NCBI RefSeq assembly: GCF_051860505.1
Contig: NZ_JBHYDX010000003.1
Location: 172,290 to 236,289, forward strand
Reading direction: 5' to 3'
Source of the DNA: Pannonibacter sp051860505
GTDB taxonomy: Bacteria > Pseudomonadota > Alphaproteobacteria > Rhizobiales > Stappiaceae
DNA: 64,000 nucleotides
Part shown: one piece after another, positions 7,852-16,261 of the stretch
Numbering within the stretch: position 1 is the stretch's first letter
Layout of the letters: the number at the start of each line of letters is the position of its first letter
The notes under the pieces: generated by a model
What the model was told of the DNA's origin: nothing
Database searches by the model: none
Seen by the model: the letters and a program-made list of their open reading frames with translations, nothing else
Program-made: the position numbers and the translations under genes

Positions 7852-9447
7852 ATGGCTGCGACCGCTGCACACGCCGCGCATGACCATCCGACCGGATGGC
7901 GCCGGTGGGTCTATTCGACCAACCACAAGGACATTGGCATCCTGTACCTGATCTTCGCGATCATTGCAGGCATCATCGGCGGCGCGCTCAGCGTCGGGAT
8001 CCGCATGGAACTGCAAGAGCCAGGCATGCAGTACTTTGCCGATCCGCACTATTTCAACGTCTTCACGACGGCGCACGGCCTGATCATGATCTTCTTCATG
8101 GTGATGCCGGCCCTGATCGGCGGTTTCGCCAACTACTTTGTTCCGATCATGATCGGGGCGCCGGACATGGCGTTCCCGCGCATGAACAACATCTCCTTCT
8201 GGCTGCTGCCGCCGTCCTTCGCGCTGCTGCTGCTGTCGCTGTTCGTCGAAGGTCCCTCGGGCGCAACTGGCGTCGGTGGTGGCTGGACGATCTATCCGCC
8301 GCTGTCGACCTCGGGCCAGCCCGGCCCGGCCGTTGACCTTGCGATCCTGGCGCTGCACGTTTCAGGCGCGTCTTCGATCCTTGGCGCGATCAACTTCATC
8401 ACCACCATCTTCAACATGCGCGCGCCTGGCATGACCATGCACAAGATGCCGCTGTTTGCCTGGTCGGTGCTGATCACCGCCTTCCTGCTGCTGCTGTCCC
8501 TGCCGGTTCTGGCTGGCGCCATCACCATGCTGCTGACCGACCGCAACTTTGGCACCACTTTCTTCGATCCGGCCGGCGGCGGTGACCCGATCCTGTACCA
8601 GCACCTGTTCTGGTTCTTCGGTCACCCGGAAGTGTACATCCTGATCCTGCCGGCCTTCGGCATCATCAGCCACATCATTTCCACGTTCTCGCGCAAGCCG
8701 ATCTTCGGCTACCTCGGCATGGCCTATGCCATGGTCGCCATCGGCGTCGTCGGCTTCATCGTGTGGGCACACCACATGTACACAGTCGGCATGTCGGTCG
8801 AGACGCAGGCCTATTTCGTCGCCGCCACTATGGTGATCGCGGTTCCGACGGGCGTGAAGATCTTCTCGTGGATCGCCACCATGTGGGGCGGCTCGATCGA
8901 GTTCCGCACGCCGATGGTCTGGGCAATCGGCTTCATCTTCCTGTTCACCGTCGGTGGTGTGACGGGCGTGCAGCTGGCCAACGCTGGCCTCGACCGCGCG
9001 CTGCATGACACCTACTACGTGGTGGCGCACTTCCACTACGTGCTGTCGCTCGGTGCCGTGTTCGGCATCTTTGCGGGCTGGTACTACTGGTTCCCGAAGA
9101 TGTTCGGCTACATGTACAACGAGACCATCGGCAAGCTGCACTTCTGGATCACCTTCATCGGCGTGAACCTGGTGTTCTTCCCGCAGCACTTCCTAGGTCT
9201 CAACGGCATGCCGCGTCGTTATGCCGATTACCCGGATGCGCTGGCCGGCTGGAACTATGTCTCCTCGATCGGGTCCTACATCTCGGCCTTCGCGGTCCTG
9301 GTGTTCCTCTATGGCATCGTCGAAGCCTTCGCCAAGAAGCGCGTTGCCGGCAACAACCCCTGGGGTGCCGGTGCGACGACGCTGGAATGGACGCTGACCT
9401 CGCCGCCGCCGTTCCACCAGTTCGAGACCCTGCCGCGCATCAAGTAA
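7852..9447 (+). CDS. coxA: Cytochrome c oxidase subunit I (aa3 type)
   Basis: 531 aa with the twelve-helix heme-copper oxidase core. The heme and CuB ligands are readable: HGLIMIFFMVMP (heme a histidine), WFFGHPEVY (CuB His and the cross-linked Tyr region), AHHMYTVGM (CuB His pair) and HFHYVLSLG (heme a3 and heme a histidines). GHPEVYILILPAFG also carries the K-channel glutamate typical of A-type oxidases. It reduces oxygen to water while pumping protons across the inner membrane. The ATG at 7852 follows GAGGGAGCACGACC. Confidence 0.98.
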   Translation: MAATAAHAAHDHPTGWRRWVYSTNHKDIGILYLIFAIIAGIIGGALSVGIRMELQEPGMQYFADPHYFNVFTTAHGLIMIFFMVMPALIGGFANYFVPIMIGAPDMAFPRMNNISFWLLPPSFALLLLSLFVEGPSGATGVGGGWTIYPPLSTSGQPGPAVDLAILALHVSGASSILGAINFITTIFNMRAPGMTMHKMPLFAWSVLITAFLLLLSLPVLAGAITMLLTDRNFGTTFFDPAGGGDPILYQHLFWFFGHPEVYILILPAFGIISHIISTFSRKPIFGYLGMAYAMVAIGVVGFIVWAHHMYTVGMSVETQAYFVAATMVIAVPTGVKIFSWIATMWGGSIEFRTPMVWAIGFIFLFTVGGVTGVQLANAGLDRALHDTYYVVAHFHYVLSLGAVFGIFAGWYYWFPKMFGYMYNETIGKLHFWITFIGVNLVFFPQHFLGLNGMPRRYADYPDALAGWNYVSSIGSYISAFAVLVFLYGIVEAFAKKRVAGNNPWGAGATTLEWTLTSPPPFHQFETLPRIK

Positions 9448-9471
9448 GCGGCCGGCGTTTCACAAGACCTG

Positions 9472-9496
9472 ACCACCGCGCTGACCGCGCGGTGGT
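9472..9496 (+). other. Hairpin in the coxA-ctaB spacer
   Basis: ACCACCGCG (9472-9480) and CGCGGTGGT (9488-9496) form a 9-bp perfect stem with a 7-base loop. No U run follows, so it is more likely an mRNA-stabilising or attenuating hairpin than a full terminator. It could lower expression of the assembly genes relative to coxBA. Confidence 0.5.
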
Positions 9497-9590
9497 TCAC
9501 AACAAGAGAGACGCCACCCGAAAGGGTCAGGCTGTCTCCGCCCCAGGGACCCGGACAAAGCCGGGAACACAGCATGAAGGGTAGGGCCTG

Positions 9591-10529
9591 ATGTCGCTCG
9601 CCGAGCGCCCGGACACCATGATGAGCGACCCCGTCACCTGGGATGGTGGCATGGGGTCGGTCGGCGATTATCTCGCGCTGCTCAAGCCGCGGGTGATGTC
9701 GCTCGTCATCTTCACTGCCTTTGTCGGCATGATGCTGGCACCTGGAAGCATCCACCCGGTGCTGGCCGGTGTCGCGCTTCTGTGCATCGCCATCGGCGCG
9801 GGAGCGTCGGGTGCCCTCAACATGTGGTATGACGCCGACATCGACCGCTTGATGTCGCGCACTGCCAAGCGGCCGATCCCGGCTGGCAAGATCACGCCGA
9901 GCGAAGCGCTCGCCTTCGGCATGACCCTGTCCGTTGGCTCCGTTGTGCTTCTTGGCCTGCTGGTCAACTGGTTCGCAGGTGCATTCCTCGCCTTCACGAT
10001 TTTCTTTTATGCCGTCGTCTACACGATGTGGCTGAAGCGCTCGACGCCGCAGAACATCGTCATCGGCGGCGCGGCCGGGGCGTTTCCGCCGATGATCGGC
10101 TGGGCTGCGGTCACGGGTGGGGTGAGCCTCGAGAGCTTCATCCTGTTCCTGATCATCTTCATGTGGACGCCGCCGCATTTCTGGGCCCTGGCCCTGTTCA
10201 AGAGCAGCGACTACCGCGCCGCCGGCGTGCCCATGATGCCGATCGTCGCCGGTGAAGATGCGACCCGGACCCAGATTCTGGCCTATTCGCTGGTGCTGGT
10301 TCCCATCGCCGTCAGCCCGTGGTTCTTCGGCTTTGCCGGTGTTACCTATGGCGTGGTCTCGGCCCTCCTGGGTGCCGGGTTCCTCGGCCTTGCGTGGCAG
10401 GTCTACCGCGTGCGGGACGGCGAGGCGGCGCGCAAGGCATCCGTGCGCCTGTTCAGTTACTCGATCCTGTATCTTTTCCTGCTCTTCGCCCTTCTGCTGG
10501 GCGAAAGCCTCGTAGCCCGGATGATCTGA
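9591..10529 (+). CDS. ctaB: Protoheme IX farnesyltransferase (heme O synthase)
   Basis: 312 aa, UbiA-type prenyltransferase with about nine membrane helices. The first Asp-rich motif is visible in YDADIDRLMSRTAKRPIP, and the second region in SSDYRAAGVPMMP. It transfers farnesyl to heme b to give heme O, the precursor of heme A for the oxidase encoded upstream. Its stop overlaps the start of the 52-aa coxF in a TGATG arrangement, which implies translational coupling. Confidence 0.96.
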   Translation: MSLAERPDTMMSDPVTWDGGMGSVGDYLALLKPRVMSLVIFTAFVGMMLAPGSIHPVLAGVALLCIAIGAGASGALNMWYDADIDRLMSRTAKRPIPAGKITPSEALAFGMTLSVGSVVLLGLLVNWFAGAFLAFTIFFYAVVYTMWLKRSTPQNIVIGGAAGAFPPMIGWAAVTGGVSLESFILFLIIFMWTPPHFWALALFKSSDYRAAGVPMMPIVAGEDATRTQILAYSLVLVPIAVSPWFFGFAGVTYGVVSALLGAGFLGLAWQVYRVRDGEAARKASVRLFSYSILYLFLLFALLLGESLVARMI

Positions 10530-10687
10530 TGATGAATGAGGATGGCATCCGACTGACACCCGAGCAGAGGCGCCTGCGCAAGGCGCGGTCGATTGCGATT
10601 GCGCTGGCCCTGGCAGGCATGGTTGCCCTGATCTACTGGGTTACAATCGTTCGCCTCGGCGCCAATGTTCTCAATCGTCCGCTCTAG
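10529..10687 (+). CDS. coxF: CoxF-like small membrane protein
   Basis: 52 aa: MMNEDGIRLT, a basic stretch (RRLRKARS), one hydrophobic helix (IAIALALAGMVALIYWVTIV) and a short C-terminus. Small proteins of this pattern lie between ctaB and ctaG in many alphaproteobacteria and are called CoxF or CcoF-like. The role in oxidase assembly is inferred from position. The ATG shares its A with the ctaB stop codon, and ctaG follows after 9 bases. Confidence 0.8.
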   Translation: MMNEDGIRLTPEQRRLRKARSIAIALALAGMVALIYWVTIVRLGANVLNRPL

Positions 10688-10696
10688 GAGACGTCC

Positions 10697-11311
10697 ATGA
10701 CCGACGAAAGCAAGGCAACTTCAGACAAGGACATGTCGCGCAGCAATCGCCGCGTCGCACTGATCTGCGGCGGCGTTTTCTTTGGCATGGTCGGCATGTC
10801 CTACGCGGCTGTGCCGCTGTACAACCTTTTTTGCCAGGTCACAGGGTTCGGCGGCACCACGCAGCGTGCCGAACAAGCCTCCGAAGAGATCATCGGACGC
10901 AAAATTACTGTCCGCTTCGACGGCAACGTGACCCCCGGCCTTGGCTGGGACTTCAACCCCGAGCACCGGTCGGTCACGCTGAAAATGGGTGAGACCGGAC
11001 AGATCGCCTATGTTGCGACCAACACGGGCGCAGCGCCCTCCGTCGGGACGTCCGTGTTCAACGTGACGCCCTTCGAGGCCGGGGTGTATTTCAACAAGCT
11101 CGAATGCTTCTGCTTTACCGAACAGCCCCTGGCCGTCGGCGAAAGCGTGAACATGCCGGTTGTGTTCTTCGTGGACCCGGCGATGGACAAGGACCCCGAA
11201 CTGCGGCACGTCCGCGAGATCACCCTGTCCTACACTTTCTACCCGGTGGACAAGCCGGTCAAACCGATCGCGGCAAAGTCGGAAGACAGCGCTACGGCAA
11301 ACAGGCTCTGA
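10697..11311 (+). CDS. ctaG: Cytochrome c oxidase assembly protein CtaG/Cox11
   Basis: 204 aa. One N-terminal helix (VALICGGVFFGMVGMSYAAVPLY) anchors a periplasmic immunoglobulin-like domain. The copper-binding CFCF motif is present in KLECFCFTEQPL. Cox11 proteins deliver copper to the CuB site of subunit I. GAGACGTCC precedes the ATG. Confidence 0.96.
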   Translation: MTDESKATSDKDMSRSNRRVALICGGVFFGMVGMSYAAVPLYNLFCQVTGFGGTTQRAEQASEEIIGRKITVRFDGNVTPGLGWDFNPEHRSVTLKMGETGQIAYVATNTGAAPSVGTSVFNVTPFEAGVYFNKLECFCFTEQPLAVGESVNMPVVFFVDPAMDKDPELRHVREITLSYTFYPVDKPVKPIAAKSEDSATANRL

Positions 11312-11385
11312 GCGCAGGGCGGATCACCGCCGGCCTCTGATGCCCGCATATGATGACTGATATTGGAACTTTGGGGAGCACGCCC

Positions 11386-12258
11386 ATGGCTGAGGCACAT
11401 AGCAAGAACCACGATTACCACCTGGTTGATCCCAGTCCGTGGCCCTTCCTGGCATCGATCGGTGCCTTCCTGATGGCGATCGGTGGCATCGGCTTCATGC
11501 GCTATGCCGCAGGCAAGGACTTTGAGCTGTTCGGAGCCAACCTTGCCGGCTGGGGCATCTTTGCCGTCGGCCTCGTGATCGTGCTTTACGTGATGTTCGG
11601 CTGGTGGCGGGACACTATCAAGGAATCGCAGCAGGGCCATCACACCCGCGTGGTCAGCCTGCACCTGCGCTACGGCATGATCCTGTTCATTGCCTCGGAA
11701 GTGATGTTCTTCGTCGCCTGGTTCTGGGCATTCTTCGATGCGTCGCTGTTCACCAGCGAAGCGATCCAGTTCCAGCGCGTCGAAGCAACCGGCGGCGTCT
11801 GGCCGCCGCAGGGCATCGAAGTTTTCGATCCCTGGCACTTGCCGCTGCTCAATACCCTGATCCTTCTGACCTCGGGCACGACTGTCACCTGGGCGCATCA
11901 CGCCCTGCTGCACAATGACCGCGAGGGCCTGAAGTGGGGTCTGATCCTGACTGTCGCGCTGGGTGTGATCTTCACGATCTGCCAGATCTATGAATACGAT
12001 CATGCAGCCTTTGACTTCTCGGGCAACATCTATGGCGCCACCTTCTACATGGCGACCGGTTTCCACGGCTTCCACGTCTTCGTCGGCACCGTGTTCCTTC
12101 TCGTCTGCCTGATCCGCGCTCTGGCAGGTCAGATGACCCCGGAGAAGCACTTCGGCTTCGAGGCAGCTGCCTGGTACTGGCACTTCGTCGACGTGGTGTG
12201 GCTGTTCCTGTTTGCCACCATCTATATCTGGGGCAGCTGGGGCGTTGTGCCTCACTAA
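11386..12258 (+). CDS. coxC: Cytochrome c oxidase subunit III
   Basis: 290 aa with seven predicted helices, including the FHGFHVFVGT and EAAAWYWHFVDVVWLFLF segments typical of subunit III. It stabilises the oxidase core and protects it from turnover inactivation. The frame is open from 11350, but the ATG at 11386 (MAEAHSKNH) has TTGGGGAGC at proper spacing. A strong terminator follows at 12287-12322, which ends the cox block. Confidence 0.96.
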   Translation: MAEAHSKNHDYHLVDPSPWPFLASIGAFLMAIGGIGFMRYAAGKDFELFGANLAGWGIFAVGLVIVLYVMFGWWRDTIKESQQGHHTRVVSLHLRYGMILFIASEVMFFVAWFWAFFDASLFTSEAIQFQRVEATGGVWPPQGIEVFDPWHLPLLNTLILLTSGTTVTWAHHALLHNDREGLKWGLILTVALGVIFTICQIYEYDHAAFDFSGNIYGATFYMATGFHGFHVFVGTVFLLVCLIRALAGQMTPEKHFGFEAAAWYWHFVDVVWLFLFATIYIWGSWGVVPH

Positions 12259-12286
12259 GTGAGGCGCCACCACCTGTTACACTGAT

Positions 12287-12322
12287 AAGCCCGGTCCGGA
12301 CATCTGGACCGGGCTTTGTCTT
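12287..12322 (+). terminator. Rho-independent terminator after coxC
   Basis: AAGCCCGGTCC and GGACCGGGCTT form an 11-bp perfect stem around an 8-base loop, followed by TGTCTT. It lies 28 bases after the coxC stop and 29 bases before the next start codon. Confidence 0.8.
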
Positions 12323-12350
12323 GGCAGCAAGGCTGCCACGGGAGGAAGAG

Positions 12351-12734
12351 ATGCAGGACCAGGCGCATTTCCCGACGCAGGATCCGTTTCGCACCGGTCT
12401 TGCCGGATGCTGCCCGCGCTGTGGCCAGGGGCGCCTGTTCAAGGGCTTTCTGGCGACACGACCAGCCTGTAGCAATTGCGGCCTTGATTTCGAGTTTGCC
12501 GACAGTGGCGATGGCCCGGCGGTTTTCGTCATCATGCTGGTCGGCTTTGTTATCGTCGGCCTGGTGCTGTGGGTTGAACTGGCCTTCACGCCGCCGATCT
12601 GGCTGCATCTCGTTCTCTGGCTGCCACTGACAGTGATCCTGGCCCTGTCGATCCTGCGCCCCCTGAAGGGTCTGATGATTGCCCTGCAGTATCGCAACCG
12701 CGCCGCAGAAGGACGACTTGAGAGCGATGACTGA
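12351..12734 (+). CDS. DUF983 membrane protein
   Basis: 127 aa starting at ATG 12351 with an excellent GGAGGAAGAG site. Two CxxC pairs (CCPRCGQG and CSNCGLDF) form a zinc-ribbon-like N-terminus, followed by two membrane helices (about 55-80 and 82-105). DUF983 proteins recur between coxC and SURF1 in alphaproteobacteria, which links them to oxidase biogenesis; the molecular role is unknown. The last 8 bases overlap the SURF1 start. Confidence 0.85.
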   Translation: MQDQAHFPTQDPFRTGLAGCCPRCGQGRLFKGFLATRPACSNCGLDFEFADSGDGPAVFVIMLVGFVIVGLVLWVELAFTPPIWLHLVLWLPLTVILALSILRPLKGLMIALQYRNRAAEGRLESDD

Positions 12735-13527
12735 TCCGCAGGATGTGCGCGACGGCGACAACAACCGCCCGGTCTGGCGGCGTTTGCTTGTGCCTGGGGT
12801 TTTAGCTGTCGTTGGCCTCGCCATCCTGTTGCGGCTGGGCTTCTGGCAGGTTGACCGGCTCGCCTGGAAAGAAGACTTGATCCGCCAGGTTGAACAGAGC
12901 CTGACGCTGCCGGCCTCGCCGGCACCCGCACCGTCTGACTGGGCGGCGACCACAGCGCCGGGCGCGGATTATCGCAAGGTGGAGATCCGGGGGCGCTTCC
13001 TGCCCGGAGAGGTTTACTACTACAACGCCCTGACCAGCCCGAAAGGCCCCTATGGCGGCCCCGGCTACTTTGTCCATGCGCCGCTGCAAACAGCGGAGGG
13101 CTGGGTGGTGATGGTCAATCGCGGCTTCGTTCCGGACCTGTATCTTGACCCGGCAAAACGCCCTGGCAGTGCCGCCCCAGAAGGGGAGATGACAGTCTCC
13201 GGCATTCTGCGCCAGGGCGAGGCGCCGAACGCGCTGACGCCCGCGCCTGATCTGTCCAAACGGATCTGGTTTGCCCGTGATCCGCAAGCCATGGCCAAGG
13301 GGCTCGAGGTATCAGCGGCCGTCGCCCCTTATGTCATCGATGCGGATGCTGCAATGACGCCGCCATCGGGCCTGCCGCAGGCTGGCGAAACCGTAGTCCG
13401 TTTCAAGAACGATCACCTCGGCTACGCCCTGACCTGGTTCGGCCTCGCCGCGACGCTGGCCGGCGTTTATCTCGCCTATGCCGTATCCGTCTTGCGAAGC
13501 GGAGGGAGCAAAAAGCCGGAGGCGTGA
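12727..13527 (+). CDS. SURF1 family oxidase assembly protein
   Basis: 266 aa. N-terminal helix (LLVPGVLAVVGLAILLRLG), then LGFWQVDRLAWKEDLI, the typical SURF1 opening, a periplasmic domain with GRFLPGEVYYY and VMVNRGFVP, and a C-terminal helix (YALTWFGLAATLAGVYLAYAV). SURF1/Shy1 proteins help insert heme A into subunit I. The ATG at 12727 overlaps DUF983 by 8 bases, so both are translated from one message. The final 20 bases, including the stop, are one copy of a direct repeat described at 13508-13728. Confidence 0.93.
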   Translation: MTDPQDVRDGDNNRPVWRRLLVPGVLAVVGLAILLRLGFWQVDRLAWKEDLIRQVEQSLTLPASPAPAPSDWAATTAPGADYRKVEIRGRFLPGEVYYYNALTSPKGPYGGPGYFVHAPLQTAEGWVVMVNRGFVPDLYLDPAKRPGSAAPEGEMTVSGILRQGEAPNALTPAPDLSKRIWFARDPQAMAKGLEVSAAVAPYVIDADAAMTPPSGLPQAGETVVRFKNDHLGYALTWFGLAATLAGVYLAYAVSVLRSGGSKKPEA

Positions 13528-13728
13528 AGCCCCGGCCCCGATGGCCGACAAACTCTCCACGTCATCCCGGCCAAGCGAAGCGCTGAGCCGGGATCGGAGA
13601 GTCGAGGTCTTGATATTCCAAAGAGTTACATCTGAGAATGCTGGGCTCTCCGGTCCCGGGTCTTCGCTTCGCTGCGCCCGGGATGACGCGGGTGTGGTCG
13701 CTGCCAAAGCAAAAAGCCGGAGGCGTGA
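13508..13728. repeat. Dispersed inverted repeat (copy 2) flanked by a 20-bp direct repeat
   Basis: GCAAAAAGCCGGAGGCGTGA occurs at 13508-13527 and again at 13709-13728. Each copy, read leftward, forms a terminator-like stem ending in a T run. Between them, 13560-13688 is an inverted repeat with GTCATCCCGG and CCGGGATGAC ends, resembling the copies near 5.4, 43.1 and 61.2 kb. The right-hand direct repeat is probably the true terminator of the peroxiredoxin gene; the left one overlaps the SURF1 stop. Confidence 0.8.
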
Positions 13729-13770
13729 GCCCCCGGCTGATCGTGAATTCTAGAAGTGGTTGACGTCGGA

Positions 13771-14256
13771 TCAAAGGGTCTCGAGCAGAGCGGCAGCGCC
13801 CGAGACGGTGGCCTGACCCGGAGCGTCCTCGACGTTCAGCTGGGTCACGACGCCGTCCTTGGCGATGAGGGCAAAGCGCTTCGAGCGGATGCCCATGCCG
13901 AAGCCGGTTGCATCGAGTTCCAGCCCGAGGGCCTTGACGAAGTCGGCACTGCCATCGGCCAGGAACACGATCTTGTCGCCAGCCCCTGTTGCCTTCTTCC
14001 AGGCATCCATGACGAACATGTCATTTACGGAGAGGACGGCGATGGTGTCGACACCCTTGGCCTTGAAGGCGTCGTGATGCTCGACGAAGCCCGGCAGGTG
14101 GTTCATGTGGCAGGTCGGGGTGAAAGCGCCCGGAACGCCGAACAGCACGACGGTCTTGCCTGCGAGAAGCTCGGCCGACTTCATTTCAACCGGGCCGTCA
14201 GCGCCGATGACCTTGAATACGCCGTCCGGCAAACGGTCGCCAATAGTGATGCTCAT
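13771..14256 (-). CDS. Peroxiredoxin of the Prx5 (hybrid type II) family
   Basis: 161 aa. The peroxidatic cysteine is Cys49 in GVPGAFTPTCHMNHLPGF, a Prx5 signature, and the fold continues with VLSVNDMFVMDAW. The enzyme reduces hydrogen peroxide and alkyl hydroperoxides in the cytoplasm, using thiols such as glutaredoxin or glutathione. No fused glutaredoxin domain is present. GCGGAGATT lies upstream of the ATG. It converges with SURF1. Confidence 0.93.
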   Translation of the reverse strand: MSITIGDRLPDGVFKVIGADGPVEMKSAELLAGKTVVLFGVPGAFTPTCHMNHLPGFVEHHDAFKAKGVDTIAVLSVNDMFVMDAWKKATGAGDKIVFLADGSADFVKALGLELDATGFGMGIRSKRFALIAKDGVVTQLNVEDAPGQATVSGAAALLETL

Positions 14257-14400
14257 CGTGAAATCTCCGCGTCGGAAAACCTGTGCAGCCGCAGGACCAT
14301 CGTCAGCCCGCCGCCCTCTTCGAGATAGAGTGCCGGAGCCGCCGCGTCGAGCCCTTGCTTAAGGTTTTATACGGATGCAGGAGCCCGGACGGCAGCCGGG

Positions 14401-15312
14401 TCAGCGCGGCCTTGCGGGATGGATTTCGGTGATTGCCCCTGTCGCGCGGTTGATGTCGAACCTCTGCTCGACGGCATGGCGTCCAGCAACAAGAACAAGC
14501 CGCAAGGGCAGCACGGCAAGGTCTTCGGGCAGGCCCCCGAGGGACAGCACCCAGTCGCCGGTCGCCTGCTTCCATTCCGGCTTGGTCCGCCGGGGCACGC
14601 CGAGAGACAGGTCCTGCGGGGCGGATGCGAAGATCTCGACGTCGTCAACATCCATGCCCGCCGGCACGGAGAGGCTGAGGTCCAGCTTTTCCTGCTTGCC
14701 ATCCTTGCGCAGGAACAGGCGCGAGACGACCGCATCCGTGGCCTGCGCCGGCATTGGAACGTCGGCCCTTGCCCGGGCGATGGCCCGGTGACTGGTCCGG
14801 TCCTCGGCTTCCGTGGGATCCAGCGTCAACGACAGCCGCGCTGAGGCCGGTACACAGACGTCCTTGCAGTTGCCAAAAGCCAGATCGATCTCGAGTTGCA
14901 CAGGGTCTTCCGGTCGTTCCGGACGCAGCGCTAGCGGCAGGACGATGCCGTTTTTGTAGACATTGGAAACGCTGAAGCCGTCGTCATACCTCTCCGGATA
15001 GGGGAACTGCAGCCGGGCGTCAGCGAGATTGCCGGAGGGCGCCAAGTCGACCTGCGGCGGAATGCCGGCTTCCCCGGCATTTTCCCAATAGGTGTGCCAG
15101 CCCGGATCGAGCACGAATTCGATGCCGGCGTCATAGCGGCCATCCGTGAGGGGACCGCTGGAGATCAGACGGACTGCGCCGCCCTCAAACCGCGACCAGC
15201 CGGATGTACCGCTGATTGCAGTGGGTGCAAACAGGATGAGCTGCGCCAGCGCAAGGGCCAGCACCGGTAAGGTCGGGAACGGAGGGAGGTGGAAGCGGTG
15301 CGATGTCTGCAT
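14401..15312 (-). CDS. Exported DsbD N-terminal-domain protein
   Basis: 303 aa from the ATG at 15312; the frame reaches a TTG at 15342. A signal peptide (LPVLALALAQLILFAPTAISG) precedes a domain like the periplasmic alpha domain of DsbD, with GWHTYWENAGEAGIPP and the cysteine pair GNCKDVCVPA. The transmembrane and C-terminal thioredoxin domains of full DsbD are absent, so this is a stand-alone thiol-exchange partner. Such proteins are common near yqgE in Hyphomicrobiales. A redox function is inferred from the two cysteines. Confidence 0.8.
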   Translation of the reverse strand: MQTSHRFHLPPFPTLPVLALALAQLILFAPTAISGTSGWSRFEGGAVRLISSGPLTDGRYDAGIEFVLDPGWHTYWENAGEAGIPPQVDLAPSGNLADARLQFPYPERYDDGFSVSNVYKNGIVLPLALRPERPEDPVQLEIDLAFGNCKDVCVPASARLSLTLDPTEAEDRTSHRAIARARADVPMPAQATDAVVSRLFLRKDGKQEKLDLSLSVPAGMDVDDVEIFASAPQDLSLGVPRRTKPEWKQATGDWVLSLGGLPEDLAVLPLRLVLVAGRHAVEQRFDINRATGAITEIHPARPR

Positions 15313-15478
15313 GGGGATGCAATAGCTGATTTTCGCCGCCAAGTCGTGTTTCCGGTTGTCACGAACGGGTCATAAACACGTGAGCCCCGCACAAAGCCTG
15401 CCGCACCTGCGAACAATCCGTTAACAAAGTGAAATTCTGCGTCTAAGCTCTGATTCCGTATAACGGCCTCATGAGGAG

Positions 15479-16078
15479 ATGATGGCTCAAAGGCTACAAG
15501 AGGAGTGGCTGGACGGCAAATTCCTCATCGCCATGCCCAACATGGCCGATGGTCGCTTTGCCCACTCGGTGATTTATGTCTGCGCGCATTCGTCGGAAGG
15601 GGCAATGGGGCTTGTGCTCAACCAGCCCTCGCCGCATCTGTCGATCGCGGATCTGCTGCTGCAACTCAGCATTGTGCGGGAGGCGGAGGCGATCAACCTG
15701 TCGCCCCGGCTGCGGCGCATGAATGTCCATCGCGGCGGACCCGTCGAGACGGAGCGTGGCTTTGTGTTGCATTCGGATGATTTCCTGATCGAAAGCGCGA
15801 CGTTGCCCATTCACGACGGCATCTGCCTGACGGCGACGCTGGAGATTCTGCGCGCAATTGCCGAGGATCGAGGTCCGTCGCGGGCAATGCTGGCCCTCGG
15901 CTATGCCGGCTGGGCACCCGGCCAGTTGGAGCATGAAATCCAGGCCAATGGCTGGCTGACCGGTCCAGCAGATGCAGAACTGATTTTCGACCCCGACCAG
16001 ACAGCCAAGTGGGAACGGGCGCTGTGGCGGATCGGTGTCGATCCGGCGATGCTCTCGACCGACGCCGGCCACGCCTGA
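15479..16078 (+). CDS. YqgE/AlgH family protein (UPF0301)
   Basis: 199 aa with the family's opening LIAMPNMADGRFAHSVIYVC, then GAMGLVLNQPS, HRGGPVETERGFVLHS and ALGYAGWAPGQLEHEI. The family is widespread in proteobacteria; AlgH was linked to alginate control in Pseudomonas, but no biochemical role is settled. Two ATGs in tandem (15479 and 15482) follow GAGGAG; the second has the more normal spacing. It diverges from the DsbD-N gene. Confidence 0.9.
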   Translation: MMAQRLQEEWLDGKFLIAMPNMADGRFAHSVIYVCAHSSEGAMGLVLNQPSPHLSIADLLLQLSIVREAEAINLSPRLRRMNVHRGGPVETERGFVLHSDDFLIESATLPIHDGICLTATLEILRAIAEDRGPSRAMLALGYAGWAPGQLEHEIQANGWLTGPADAELIFDPDQTAKWERALWRIGVDPAMLSTDAGHA

Positions 16079-16261
16079 CGGGCCATGCCAGCGGCATTCG
16101 CAACAAATGCCGTTTGCGCCGACTTGCGATCTATTTTAAGGGTCGCTTCCATGGAATAGTCTCGTCTCCGGCAAGGCAAACCTGGCTGGAGGAGGAGGTC
16201 GACAGGCATATGCCTTGAACGGCAGACGCCTCGAAAGGCAGATGACAAGGAATCCGACCCG

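Noticed and set aside
9309..10559. 416-codon minus-strand frame opposite coxA and ctaB
   Set aside because: The plus strand encodes clear heme O synthase and oxidase in this region, and the antisense product is a low-complexity shadow.
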